Assembly (NCBI GenBank): GCA_964458015.1
Contig: CAYWGR010000051.1
Location: 1 to 31,278, forward strand
Reading direction: 5' to 3'
DNA: 31,278 nucleotides
Source: CAYWGR01 sp964458015
Lineage (GTDB): Bacteria; Planctomycetota; Planctomycetia; Pirellulales; Thermoguttaceae
The translations under genes and the position numbers were made by a program. A model generated the notes under the pieces. The model worked only from the letters and a program-made list of their open reading frames with translations, ran no database searches and was not told the DNA's origin. Below are positions 1 to 8,839 of this stretch, piece after piece (the stretch's first letter is position 1; each line of letters begins with the position of its first letter).

Positions 1-1
1 A

Positions 2-382
2 TCGGTTGCGCCGGCGCTGCCGGCCGTCGTGAAAGTTGCCGCCGCACCACGCACCGACTTGCCGGATCCGCTGAAAAAGCCTTATGCCGTGTTGAAGGTG
101 TTCGAAAAGTCGTTGGCCGGCGAGCCCAACGCGGAATATGAGCGAGCGTTCCTTCGGGAGACGCTCGGCGCGATCGAGGCATGGCGTGCGAGAACGGCCA
201 TCGAGCCGGAAGGCTGCTTCCGCCCGATGACCGTCGAGAAACGCAACGCCATTGTCAATTTTTATGAACGTGCGGCGACGCAGATGTACGCCGGTTTTTC
301 CAAAAAGATGTCGGGCTATGCCGGTAGCCCGGATTCCGACAAGAAACGCCTGTCGGAGTTGTTCCAAAAAGCGATGCAATGA
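2..382 (+). CDS. 3' end of an unidentified protein, cut by the window edge
   Basis: An open frame enters from the left edge and ends with TGA at 380-382, giving 127 visible codons. A GTG at 29 is an internal possibility, but the frame stays open upstream of it, so a truncated larger gene is likelier. The visible part is charged, mostly helical in character, and has a Pro/Ala-rich stretch at its start that looks like a linker. I recognise no family and see no metal-binding, nucleotide-binding or membrane motif. The stop lies 13 bases before the preferred ATG of the next gene, and the GAGGTGG ribosome binding site of that gene overlaps this stop, so the two are probably co-transcribed. Function is not assignable from what is visible. 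Confidence 0.6.
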   Translation, partial: SVAPALPAVVKVAAAPRTDLPDPLKKPYAVLKVFEKSLAGEPNAEYERAFLRETLGAIEAWRARTAIEPEGCFRPMTVEKRNAIVNFYERAATQMYAGFSKKMSGYAGSPDSDKKRLSELFQKAMQ

Positions 383-395
383 GGTGGTTATGGGC

Positions 396-1597
396 ATGTT
401 CGAGACTGTCGGGACGGCTTCGGCCGCGGAGCCCCGAAAAGATAACACGCTGCGAAAACTAGAGCGGATGCGGAAAGCATTGCGGCACGAGGAGCCCGAC
501 CGCGTGCCGATCAGCGATTTCTTTTGGGGTGGTTTTTTGAACCGCTGGCGCGAGGAACTCGAATTGCCCAAGGATGCCAATCCTTATTACTATTACGATC
601 TCGATTGGATTGCCACGGTTCCGAACATGGATCCTTGGATTCGTTCGTTCGAGACGATTCGGGAGACTGCCGACGAAGTGGTCGTTAAGACCGGCTACGG
701 GGCGATTATGCGCAAGCTGTTCAGTTGCCCCATGCCCGAGTTTATCGGCTGGGAGATCGACACGCTCGAAAAGTTGGAAGCGGCCCAATTCGACGCTCCC
801 AACGATCCGCGGCGTTTTTTTTCGGCGGGTGACAATCAAATCGCCGGCGTCGGCGACGGTTTCGAGCGCAACTCGCCCCCTTGGATCGAGACGGTCCGAT
901 CGCTTTGGCCCGATTTTCCGGTCTACGGCAGCATTACGGAATGCTCGGAGTGCATGACGCGGCTGATCGGCCCCCAGAACCATATGATGTGGATGGCTCT
1001 GGAGCCCGAACGCATGGGCGCGGTGTTGGAACGTGTCGGTCAGTTCTATCTCGACTGCGCCAAGGCGGCCATCAATGCCGCGAGGCCTTGGCTCGACGGT
1101 TTCGTCATCTGGGGCGACGTGGCCTATAAGAAAGGCACGTTCATGCGGCCCGACTTCTGGCGGCAACACTACAAGCCCTGGGTCAAAGCCNNNNNNNNNN
1201 TGCCCACTCGAAAGGTCTGAACGTAATTTATCACGGCTGCGGCAATATCCACGCGATTTTCGAGGATTACATCGACGCCGGCATCGACGCCCTCAATCCC
1301 TTGGAAGTGAAGGCAAGCATGGATGTGGTCGATCTCCGCAGCCGCTTCGGCCATCGCATGGGCTTCTGCGGCAACAGCGATATGCAGGTTTGGGAAACGG
1401 GCAATCGCGATGCCATCCGACGCGAGGTGTTGCGCAAGCTCAACGCGGCGCGCGGCGGCGGATACATCTTCCAGTCCGACCATTCCGTGTCGAGTTCGGT
1501 TTCAGGCCATACCTACGATTTCATTGTCAAGCTGGTGCGTGAATTCGGCGACTACCCGCTTCAACTAGGTGAATTTGACGAGGCCTTGGTCTCCTGA
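396..1597 (+). CDS. Uroporphyrinogen decarboxylase/MtaA-like protein (interrupted by an assembly gap)
   Basis: This is a UroD-superfamily protein of about 400 residues. Such proteins include haem-pathway UroD and the corrinoid:thiol methyltransferases MtaA/MtbA/CmuA. The first part runs to base 1190. After ten N the homologous sequence resumes at 1202 in a different frame, with an H-x-C motif in YHGCGN (His codon 1232, Cys codon 1238) and a later FCGNSD (Cys codon 1367). H-x-C plus a distal Cys resembles the zinc site of the methyltransferase branch, which with the sugar-locus context argues against haem synthesis. The typical family ending (D-I/A-x-R-x-E-V ... GGYIFQSDHSV) is intact. ATG 396 is preferred because GAGGTGG (381-387) then has 8-base spacing; ATG 390 would have only 2. 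The frame change is best explained by the gap, not by mutation. The real substrate is unknown. Confidence 0.85.
1191..1200. other. Assembly gap (10 N)
   Basis: A run of ten N sits inside the UroD-like gene. The upstream codon ends at 1190 and the downstream frame begins at 1202, so the ten N plus one T do not make whole codons. The flanking protein text (KPWVKA before, AHSKGL after) normally has only a few residues between it in this family. The true gap is therefore probably 8, 11 or 14 bases. Confidence 0.97.
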
Positions 1598-1674
1598 TAT
1601 GCTGGTTCTGCGTGGAAAACATTCGATGTTATCCTGCCTTTCCCCGCATAATCATCCCACCTGGAGTTTTAGAC

Positions 1675-4401
1675 ATGAAAACCGTTCGACAAGCCGCCCT
1701 ATGTGTATTGGTTCTTCACTTAGGCTGCCTCGCGTCCGGGGCCTTCTCGCAGATTGCCGCGCCCGCCGAGTTGGATCGCCACAATGTCGTTTGGACGTCG
1801 CCCAGCAAGGACGCATCGGGTTCCATGCCGATCGGCAACGGTGAAGTAGGGCTGAATGTATGGGTCGAAGAGAACGGCGACCTGCTGTTCTACGTTGCAA
1901 GAACCGATACATGGAGCGAATGCAGCCGGTTGCTGAAGCTCGGCCGGATCCGCGTCAGTCTCTCGCCGAATCCCTTTGCTCAAGGGCAGTCATTTCGGCA
2001 GGAGTTGAAGCTGCGCGACGGACAGATCATTATTGCGGCCGGCGATGCCGTACTGCGCATGTTCGTCGATGCCGAAGCTCCCGTCGTCTACGTGGCAGGC
2101 GAAAGTAAAACGCCGCGCGTGGTTACCGCCAAACTAGAAAACTGGCGCACCGAACGGCATGTGCTCAAAGGCGATGAGATGCAATCGTGTTGGACGATGC
2201 TGAACGCCCCGGCCACGGTCGAAGTTTGGGAAAGCGCCGATGTAATTTCTGATTCCACGCCGAATGCCGTGCTTTGGCATCACCGTAACGAGTATTCCGT
2301 TGTGCCCTTTACGCTCAAACATCAAGGCATCGACTCCCTGGCCGACTCGGTACACGATCCGTTGCTTAATCGCACCTTCGGCGGACAAATTTACGGGCAA
2401 GGGTTCGTCAAGGAAAATGCGAACAGTTTGAAAACAGCTTCGGCCGTACCGCAATTCGCGCTGGCGATTGCCACGCACTCGTCCCAAACAAAAACGGCGG
2501 CCGAATGGCAAAGCCAGTTAGCCGACATCGCCGGCAAGGCCGATGCCGCGGCCGCCATGCAACGCACCGCCGCATGGTGGAACGCTTTTTGGGGCCGAAG
2601 CTGGATTTACGTGGACAGCGATTCTCCGATGCTCTCGATTTCGAGCAAGCACAAGCTGCGGCTTGGCGTCGACTCGAACGGCGGCAGCCGCTTCGGCGGT
2701 CAAATCGCCGATCCCGTGGCCTTGGAACGTTCCTCGAGTGCCGAGGAGATCGCCAAGTTGGCGGCCGTTAAACCGAATAATCCGACGACCGCCGTGCCTG
2801 CGGATATCAAGCTCGAAAAGGGCTTCACCGTTGCAGCGTGGATTAAACCTGCCGAGAAAGAATCCGGGCGGATCTTCGACAAACTGACCGCCGGCAAGGA
2901 AGACGGTTTTCTGTTCGACACGCATCCCGGCCTTGCGCTGCGTTTGATCTTGGGCAATCGCAGCATGGCCAAGCCGAATTGTCTCAAGCCGGGCCAATGG
3001 CAGCATGTTGCGCTGGTCGTGGATACTGCAACAGGCTCACTGCAAGTATTTCTCGACGGCAAACTGCTGATGCAAGAGGGCGGCGGCAGCGTCAGCAACG
3101 CCTATATTCTTCAACGATGGATGACCGCCTGCGGAGGACGCGGCAATTACCCGATCAAGTTCAACGGCTCGATCTTCACGGTGGATCCCAAATTCAGCGG
3201 CGGGCCCGACCTGAGTGCCGACTGGCGTCGCTGGGGCGACAGTTTCTGGTGGCAAAACACCCGGCTGCCCTATTTCCCCATGATCGCACGCGGCGATTTC
3301 GACGAAGTACATACGCTTTTCCGCTTCTTCCGCGATGCGGTGCCGTTGTGCAAAGCGAGAGCAAAGCTATATCACAATGTTGATGGAGCGTATTTCCCCG
3401 AAACGATGACCATCTTCGGCACTTACGCCAACGGCGACTACGGCTGGGACCGCAAAGGCCATCAGCCCAAGGAAGTTCTTTCGCCTTGGTGGTGCTATGC
3501 TTGGCAACAGGGCCTGGAACTGACGGCCTTGATGCTTGACTATTACGAGTACACCGAGGATGCAAAGTTTCTGAACGAAGAACTAATCCCGATGGCTCAC
3601 GATGTTTTGCGCTACTACGACACGCGATTCTCGCGCGATGCCAACGGGAAACTCGTGATTAGCCCCACGCAGGCCGCCGAAACCTATTGGTTCGACGTGA
3701 TCAACGACACGCCAAGCGTCGCGGGACTTCATAATGTGTTGGATCGACTGTTGGTGATTCCGGCTGCCGCAACACCAACGGCGGAACGCGAGCTTTGGCA
3801 ACGCCTGAAAGCGGCCGCACCGCCAATGCCGCTGAAAACCGAAAATGGCAAGGCCTGGATTCTACCGGCTGAAAAATTCAAGCCGCAGCGCAATAACTGC
3901 GAAAATCCCGAACTCTACGCCATCTGGCCATTTCCCGTGTATGGCGTGGGGCGGCCGGAACTTGCCGTCGGCGTCGAAACTTTCCAACGCCGGATCGAAA
4001 AAGCGTCGATCGGCTGGCAGTACGACGGCCAGTGCGCCGCACGCGTCGGATTGGCCGACGAAGCCGCGCGCATTCTGCTGGGCAAGGTCGCCAACTCGAA
4101 TGCCAACCACCGATTCCCGGCGATGTGGGGCCCGAACTACGACTGGCTGCCCGACCAAGACCACGGCAGCAACATCATGTTGACGCTTCAAACGATGCTT
4201 CTGGATTCGGCCGGCGAGAAGATTTATTTGATGCCGGCTTGGCCGAAGGATTGGAACGTTTCGTTCAAGCTGCTTGCGCCGCGAAAGACCGCGATCGAGT
4301 GCGTCTATCGCCAAGGCAAGATTGAAAAACTGACGGTGACGCCCGCCTCGCGACAAAAAGACTTGCAACTGCCTACTTGGCTTTCGACAGGAGTTCCATG
4401 A
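1675..4401 (+). CDS. Secreted DUF5703/six-hairpin glycosidase-like protein with inserted LamG domain
   Basis: The predicted product has 908 residues. It starts with a signal peptide (residues 1 to about 26, cleavage near AFS/QI). A DUF5703-type N-terminal beta domain follows, recognised from SMPIGNGEVGLNVWVEENG near residues 44-62 and TDTWSE just after. A concanavalin-like LamG segment lies at about residues 320-470 (GFTVAAWIKP, GQWQHVALVVD, LQVFLDGKLL). A toroid of the GH95-like six-hairpin superfamily occupies the C-terminal half (WWQNTRLPYFPMIARGDFD, then MWGPNYDWLPDQDHGSN). Proteins of this kind are predicted glycoside hydrolases acting outside the cytoplasm, but I cannot name the sugar. 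ATG 1675 has GGAG (1663-1666) 8 bases upstream and opens the signal peptide. The stop overlaps the start of the RhaT-like gene, so hydrolase and transporter are translationally coupled, suggesting a rhamnose-containing substrate. Confidence 0.85.
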   Translation: MKTVRQAALCVLVLHLGCLASGAFSQIAAPAELDRHNVVWTSPSKDASGSMPIGNGEVGLNVWVEENGDLLFYVARTDTWSECSRLLKLGRIRVSLSPNPFAQGQSFRQELKLRDGQIIIAAGDAVLRMFVDAEAPVVYVAGESKTPRVVTAKLENWRTERHVLKGDEMQSCWTMLNAPATVEVWESADVISDSTPNAVLWHHRNEYSVVPFTLKHQGIDSLADSVHDPLLNRTFGGQIYGQGFVKENANSLKTASAVPQFALAIATHSSQTKTAAEWQSQLADIAGKADAAAAMQRTAAWWNAFWGRSWIYVDSDSPMLSISSKHKLRLGVDSNGGSRFGGQIADPVALERSSSAEEIAKLAAVKPNNPTTAVPADIKLEKGFTVAAWIKPAEKESGRIFDKLTAGKEDGFLFDTHPGLALRLILGNRSMAKPNCLKPGQWQHVALVVDTATGSLQVFLDGKLLMQEGGGSVSNAYILQRWMTACGGRGNYPIKFNGSIFTVDPKFSGGPDLSADWRRWGDSFWWQNTRLPYFPMIARGDFDEVHTLFRFFRDAVPLCKARAKLYHNVDGAYFPETMTIFGTYANGDYGWDRKGHQPKEVLSPWWCYAWQQGLELTALMLDYYEYTEDAKFLNEELIPMAHDVLRYYDTRFSRDANGKLVISPTQAAETYWFDVINDTPSVAGLHNVLDRLLVIPAAATPTAERELWQRLKAAAPPMPLKTENGKAWILPAEKFKPQRNNCENPELYAIWPFPVYGVGRPELAVGVETFQRRIEKASIGWQYDGQCAARVGLADEAARILLGKVANSNANHRFPAMWGPNYDWLPDQDHGSNIMLTLQTMLLDSAGEKIYLMPAWPKDWNVSFKLLAPRKTAIECVYRQGKIEKLTVTPASRQKDLQLPTWLSTGVP

Positions 4402-5471
4402 CGCCCGTTACACCCCATCCGCTGCTTGGCGTGGCATTTCATTCGGCCGGTGCTTTTTTAGCAGCCAATTGTTATGCACCGCAAAAGTACCTTCGCCAGT
4501 GGTCGTGGGAAATTTTCTGGATGATCCAGGCGGCGTGGTGTTGGCTGTTGTGGCCGTTGATCGGAGCGATCTGCACGATCCCCAGCCTCGTGCAAGTGTT
4601 GAGCGAAGCCCCTAAGCTGCCGATGTTATGGTGCTGCCTGATGGGCATTGCCTACGGCATCGGCGGTACGGCCTTCAACCTGTCGATTCGCTACATCGGT
4701 TTTGCCCTGACCTACTCAATCGCCGTGGGACTGTCGAGCGTGTTGGGCACGTTGGTCACGCCCATCGTCGAGGGCCGGCTCCAACAGGTGTTGGTTCGGC
4801 CGGGCGGAATCTGGGTGATACTCGGCATCGCCGCCGGCACCCTCGGCATCGCGTTGTGCGGCGTCGCCGGGCGTCTCAAGGAAAGCGATTTGCGCGATCA
4901 GAACTCCGGCCCCGGCGAATTCTCCTGGTTTAAAGGTTTAACGCTCTCGCTTTTAGCCGGAGTCCTCTCGGCCGTCTACGGCATCGCCATTAACGACGTA
5001 GCCAAACCGATTATCGCTGTGGCCGAACAACATGGGGCCGGCTACTGGCGTGGCAATGTCGCGTATCTGTTCGTCAATCCCGGCGCGTTTCTCACGGCTC
5101 TCGCTTACAGCCTTTATCTAGCCCGCAAAAATCGCTCGTTCGGCGAGTTGGTTCGCGTGGGCCAAAATGCGCATTGGGCGACTCTGCCGCTCAATTATCT
5201 GTTGGCCATTCTTACCGGCACCCTTTGGTACGGACAATTCTTCTTCTACAACCTAGGCCACGTGCGGATGGGCTCCTATGAGTTTTCGAGCTGGGCCATC
5301 CACATGATTATGCTGGTGCTGTTCAGCAATTTGCTCGGCGTGATGTTCCACGAATGGCACGGCACGAACCTTCGCACTCGGCGGGCCATTCGTCTTGCCC
5401 TTGTCGTACTCTTGGCAGCTATCTTGCTGCTGACTTACGGCAATTACCTCGGCGAGCAGCCGCCGGCTTAA
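4398..5471 (+). CDS. rhaT: L-rhamnose/proton symporter RhaT-like transporter
   Basis: This is a predicted inner-membrane protein of 357 residues, close to the 344 of E. coli RhaT, with about ten hydrophobic segments along its whole length. The N-terminal region (GVAFHSAGAFLAANCYAPQKYLRQWSWE) and the stretch GIAYGIGGTAFNLSIRYIGFALTYSIAVGLSSVLGTL are characteristic of the RhaT family of the drug/metabolite transporter superfamily, which imports L-rhamnose with a proton. ATG 4398 forms an ATGA overlap with the stop of the preceding glycosidase, with AGGAG at 4389-4393 only 4 bases away. A TTG at 4377 is possible but would have no ribosome binding site. No rhamnose isomerase, kinase or aldolase is in the window, so substrate identity rests on family alone; another deoxysugar remains possible. 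Confidence 0.9.
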   Translation: MTPVTPHPLLGVAFHSAGAFLAANCYAPQKYLRQWSWEIFWMIQAAWCWLLWPLIGAICTIPSLVQVLSEAPKLPMLWCCLMGIAYGIGGTAFNLSIRYIGFALTYSIAVGLSSVLGTLVTPIVEGRLQQVLVRPGGIWVILGIAAGTLGIALCGVAGRLKESDLRDQNSGPGEFSWFKGLTLSLLAGVLSAVYGIAINDVAKPIIAVAEQHGAGYWRGNVAYLFVNPGAFLTALAYSLYLARKNRSFGELVRVGQNAHWATLPLNYLLAILTGTLWYGQFFFYNLGHVRMGSYEFSSWAIHMIMLVLFSNLLGVMFHEWHGTNLRTRRAIRLALVVLLAAILLLTYGNYLGEQPPA

Positions 5472-5542
5472 AAACTTGCTCGCCTAGCCTGCATTATTGT
5501 TATTGTCATCTCCTTATATCCATTGATGTGACGATGTCGGCA

Positions 5543-6691
5543 TCAAGGGCTCTCTTGTAGGGAGATCACCGAAATGGTGTACGGCTTGTCGTACTTCGTG
5601 TTTTTCACGCCGGGAAATGGGACGTCAAAATTCGCAATGATCAGGTTATCACCGCGAATGGCCGTCTCGCAAGGCTCGTCTAGGAGTCCTGAAGCGCCGT
5701 CGGTATCGTTGTTTTCCCACAATGTCGTGATCGAGTTGTCTTGGGTGTCCAAGACCCGAATGGCATTCCTTGCTGCATCGGCGATATAGATCTTATCGGT
5801 GCGAACGTCGCAGAACATGCCGTCGCAGCATGTCAATTGCGGCGGTCCGATGAGCCGTGCCTTTGTTTTTATCGAACCATCTGGGTTGAATGTGACCTTG
5901 AAGAGCTGCCCATCGCCGAAGTGGCCGAAGTATAGGTTGCCCTTGCTGTCGAACGTCATTCCGTCGGCGCCGGCGATGTCGTTGCCGCGTTCCGAAATCG
6001 GCTTTGTCACCGAGGTCAACAGCAGATGGGGATCGACTTCGCCCTTGGGCTTGAGCATGACCGGCCCCTTCCGGATTTCGTCCAAACCAATGCGGTATAC
6101 GCCGCTCTTCGACTCCCCGGGCAGGTCGAAGAACGTATCGGTGACGAACAGATTGTCGCCGTGAAACATAACGGCATTGGCAAGCTTGAAGCCTTCCACG
6201 ACGACATCCGCATCAATGGGTTTGCCGTCTTTGACGTTCACACGGATCACGCGCGACCAATAATGCTTCTTGTCTTTGTCGTTGAAGTACTGGTTGTCGG
6301 CGTAATACAAGTTGCCATCGGGGCCGAAGTCCATGCCCATCGGATGGGCATAGCCGCTCTCGGGGTGTTTCGGGCATTTGTCGAAATAGACTTCGCACTT
6401 GTTATCCGGGGTGATCTGGATCAACTTGGCCGGATGTTTCAGATCGTTGAAGTTCGGGCAAGCAACGATCATGTTGCCGGTTTTCTTGTCCAACCTCATG
6501 CCGTCGGGGGTGTTTAGTTCGTCGGGGAGCGATATCAGAAGCCGGGGACGGAACGTCTGCTGCGGGCTGGTCGTTTGTTTTGCTGCAACGTCGATGTCCG
6601 GCTTCCGCTCCTCATCGGCCGGAACGGCCCTGGCCAACATGCCGAGGATGAAAAAGACGCCTATTGCGAATCTCTTCACCGAAAACTTCAT
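5543..6691 (-). CDS. Secreted SMP-30/gluconolactonase-like beta-propeller protein
   Basis: This 382-residue protein has a signal peptide (MKFSVKRFAIGVFFILGMLA, cleavage near AVPA/DE) and a six-bladed propeller of the SMP-30/gluconolactonase/LRE type. Repeated blades end in GNLYYADNQ, GDNLFVTDTFF, GNLYFGHFGDG and DKIYIADAARNAIRV. Enzymes of this family hydrolyse sugar lactones with a divalent metal, although many secreted planctomycete members are uncharacterised. On the minus strand GGAG precedes the ATG by 8 bases. It lies downstream of the propeller-cytochrome gene in the same direction, separated by 214 bases that hold a perfect inverted repeat. A lactonase beside secreted cytochromes would suit opening a lactone made by sugar oxidation, but that link is inference. 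Confidence 0.82.
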   Translation of the reverse strand: MKFSVKRFAIGVFFILGMLARAVPADEERKPDIDVAAKQTTSPQQTFRPRLLISLPDELNTPDGMRLDKKTGNMIVACPNFNDLKHPAKLIQITPDNKCEVYFDKCPKHPESGYAHPMGMDFGPDGNLYYADNQYFNDKDKKHYWSRVIRVNVKDGKPIDADVVVEGFKLANAVMFHGDNLFVTDTFFDLPGESKSGVYRIGLDEIRKGPVMLKPKGEVDPHLLLTSVTKPISERGNDIAGADGMTFDSKGNLYFGHFGDGQLFKVTFNPDGSIKTKARLIGPPQLTCCDGMFCDVRTDKIYIADAARNAIRVLDTQDNSITTLWENNDTDGASGLLDEPCETAIRGDNLIIANFDVPFPGVKNTKYDKPYTISVISLQESP

Positions 6692-6772
6692 GAGCTATTC
6701 TCCGTGGTTTTGAATTGTGTGTTCAGGGATCGGTATGGCGGATTGGGTGCGGTAATTTTTCTTGGCTGTTCC

Positions 6773-6838
6773 GTCATTCTGAGCGGAGCGAAGAATCTCG
6801 TTGGAATCACGGAGATTCTTCGCTCCGCTCAGAATGAC
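6773..6838. repeat. Perfect 27-bp inverted repeat (dispersed palindromic element, copy 1)
   Basis: The arm 6773-6799 (GTCATTCTGAGCGGAGCGAA then GAATCTC) is exactly complementary to 6812-6838, with a 12-base loop at 6800-6811. A diverged copy lies at 15994-16078. The arms are not followed by a T run on either strand, so this is not a typical intrinsic terminator. It resembles dispersed REP- or MITE-like intergenic palindromes. Confidence 0.9.
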
Positions 6839-6905
6839 TATTTGCTGCGATTTTTTGTCAGGCCCGGCGGATCGATCTCTTTCGGCGCTCGAAAGAATCG
6901 AGCCG

Positions 6906-8756
6906 TCATAGCGACCGGAGGTATTCCGCCAATGCTTTGATTTGTTCGGGGGAAAGGCCCTTGGTGTTGCCGTGTGTGTTATTCGGGTTGAAAGTCGAAA
7001 GCATTTCTTCGAGCGTCAACGCGCGTCCATCGTGTAGATAGGGCGCCGTGCGCCACATCTCGACCAGCGTCGTGGTGTCGAACTCGCGCCCTTCCTCGGC
7101 GCCAATGCCCAGGCCAAGATTATATTTCTTCAGATTGGTAAAGAGCCGCTCGCCGTTCGGGCCGGTTTTGTCCGGCTGGTGGCACGCGGAGCAGCCGGCC
7201 CCATGAAAGACTTTCTCACCCTCCATCGCGACCGCCGAGAGTTTGCCATTCACGAGATGTGGGCTCGATACCGGTTTGAGCGAACTGACATAAGCATCCA
7301 GGCAAAGCGCGTCCTCTTCGGGCCGGACGGCGAACAGAATATGAGTAATGCCCTTGCGATTGCACGCCTGCATGTCGGGGCGAACGCCGGTGACCATGGC
7401 CGGCGGCGTCAGATGGCAGTACACGAGGTTCTTGCTCTGTTTCGGGGTTCCGATGCCGTCATTCAGCAAGTCCCAGTTAAGACCGTCCGAGCGCCCGTCC
7501 GGATGGCAGCTCGCGCAGCTCACCCACTGCTGGAACGACACGGTAGCATCGTTCCAGAGCATTTCGCCGCGGCGCACGCGGTCCTTGCCGAGGTCCGGCG
7601 CTGTGCCCAAGGGGATGGCATCGCATTTCATCGCCGTATCGCCCAACTTGGCGACAGCCAGAGCGTCTGCATAATAGAGCGCGGCATACGCCGTGTCGCC
7701 AGCAATAGCCACGCCATGCGGGCCATCGCCGTTGAGCTTCAGGCGGCGTCGGATGTCCGTCAGAAACGTCAGATCGTTGGGCACGTCGGACGCGGACTTG
7801 GTGACTTCCGTCACTTTTTCATTCTTGGCGGCCTTGTCGAGTCGTGTGTGGAACGCCTCACGATCAATTATGCTGATTTCGCGCGTGCCGGCATGGGCCA
7901 CGATCAGATACTTGCCGTCCGGTGACACGGCCATGCCCCAAGGGTTGGCGGCCCCGCGGTCAACATCGTCTAATAACACCGTGTTGACGTACTCACCTGT
8001 TTCGCCATTGAAGACGCTTAAACCCGCCGTGTTCATCCATCCGCGTTCCAATTGCGTGGTCGGCAACTGATACCGTGCCAGGTTGTGCGTGACGTAGATG
8101 AATTTTCCATCCGGCGAAGCGCCCATGCCTCGCACACCGGTGCTGCCGTTGGGCAGCGTTCCATGTCCAACCAGCTTGAACGTGGCTGTATCGATCACGG
8201 AGACGGCGGCCGCCACGACCTTGTCGGTTGCACGGCCGGCAGGCAGATGGTTGGCCACAAACAACAGTTTGCCGCCGGCGCCCAGTACCGCTGCATGAGG
8301 TTCTCGCAATACGGTAATGGTTGCCTTCGGCTTCATCGTCGCGGCATCGACCGCCACGACGTTATTGTTGAAGCGGTTCAGCACGTACACCGTGGCGGCG
8401 TCTTTGCCGACGACCGGCCAAAGGGGCGTGTGGCCCATATCGACCTTGGCTAAAACCTTGCCAACGGCATCGAGCTTGAACAATGCGCCACTTGCGCCGC
8501 CGCCGGTAACATATACGGCGCCGTCGGCCGCCGTGGCCACGCCGCTCGGATCACACGGCAGCGGCGATTCCGCCGATACTTTATTGCCCGCGACATCGAA
8601 CAGAAGCAGTTTTCCTGAAGTGGCTGCCGTTACATACAGCGTCTTGCCGTCCGGGGCGACCGCCAAATACTCGGGCGAAAGGTATGCAGCCGAGCACTTG
8701 CCGGCTACAAAACCAAAAATAATCAGACTCGATATCCGGCGTTTCAGTGCGTTCAT
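6906..8756 (-). CDS. Secreted YVTN-type beta-propeller fused to diheme cytochrome c
   Basis: The product has 616 residues. A signal peptide (cleavage near CSA/AY) is followed by a seven-bladed YVTN-type propeller with repeated motifs such as VAPDGKTLYVTAATSGKLLLFD, SPDGKFIYVTHNLAR and SPDGKYLIVAHAGTREISIID. The C-terminal third carries two haem c sites, CASCH near residue 414 and CSACH near residue 522. The tail (WRTAPYLHDGRALTLEEML) is typical of MauG/diheme cytochrome c peroxidase-like domains. It is probably a periplasmic redox protein; the electron donor is unknown. The ATG at 8756 opens the signal peptide and has GAGG 8 bases upstream. An open frame extends upstream to 9203, but that part is the reverse frame of the neighbour and is not used. 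It follows the HzsA-like gene by 83 bases, so the two are likely one transcript. Confidence 0.87.
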   Translation of the reverse strand: MNALKRRISSLIIFGFVAGKCSAAYLSPEYLAVAPDGKTLYVTAATSGKLLLFDVAGNKVSAESPLPCDPSGVATAADGAVYVTGGGASGALFKLDAVGKVLAKVDMGHTPLWPVVGKDAATVYVLNRFNNNVVAVDAATMKPKATITVLREPHAAVLGAGGKLLFVANHLPAGRATDKVVAAAVSVIDTATFKLVGHGTLPNGSTGVRGMGASPDGKFIYVTHNLARYQLPTTQLERGWMNTAGLSVFNGETGEYVNTVLLDDVDRGAANPWGMAVSPDGKYLIVAHAGTREISIIDREAFHTRLDKAAKNEKVTEVTKSASDVPNDLTFLTDIRRRLKLNGDGPHGVAIAGDTAYAALYYADALAVAKLGDTAMKCDAIPLGTAPDLGKDRVRRGEMLWNDATVSFQQWVSCASCHPDGRSDGLNWDLLNDGIGTPKQSKNLVYCHLTPPAMVTGVRPDMQACNRKGITHILFAVRPEEDALCLDAYVSSLKPVSSPHLVNGKLSAVAMEGEKVFHGAGCSACHQPDKTGPNGERLFTNLKKYNLGLGIGAEEGREFDTTTLVEMWRTAPYLHDGRALTLEEMLSTFNPNNTHGNTKGLSPEQIKALAEYLRSL

Positions 8757-8839
8757 TTGTGGTGCCTCGCTGATATGTGCAAAACTCAACAGACGCTGCG
8801 AACGTTCACGTGCGGCTTCATTTCGGTCTCGCGCTCCTT

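Noticed and set aside
1675..1740. Lipoprotein signal in the DUF5703 protein (LHLGC)
   Set aside because: The residues before Cys (H-L-G) do not fit a lipobox well, and an ordinary signal peptidase site follows at AFS/QI.
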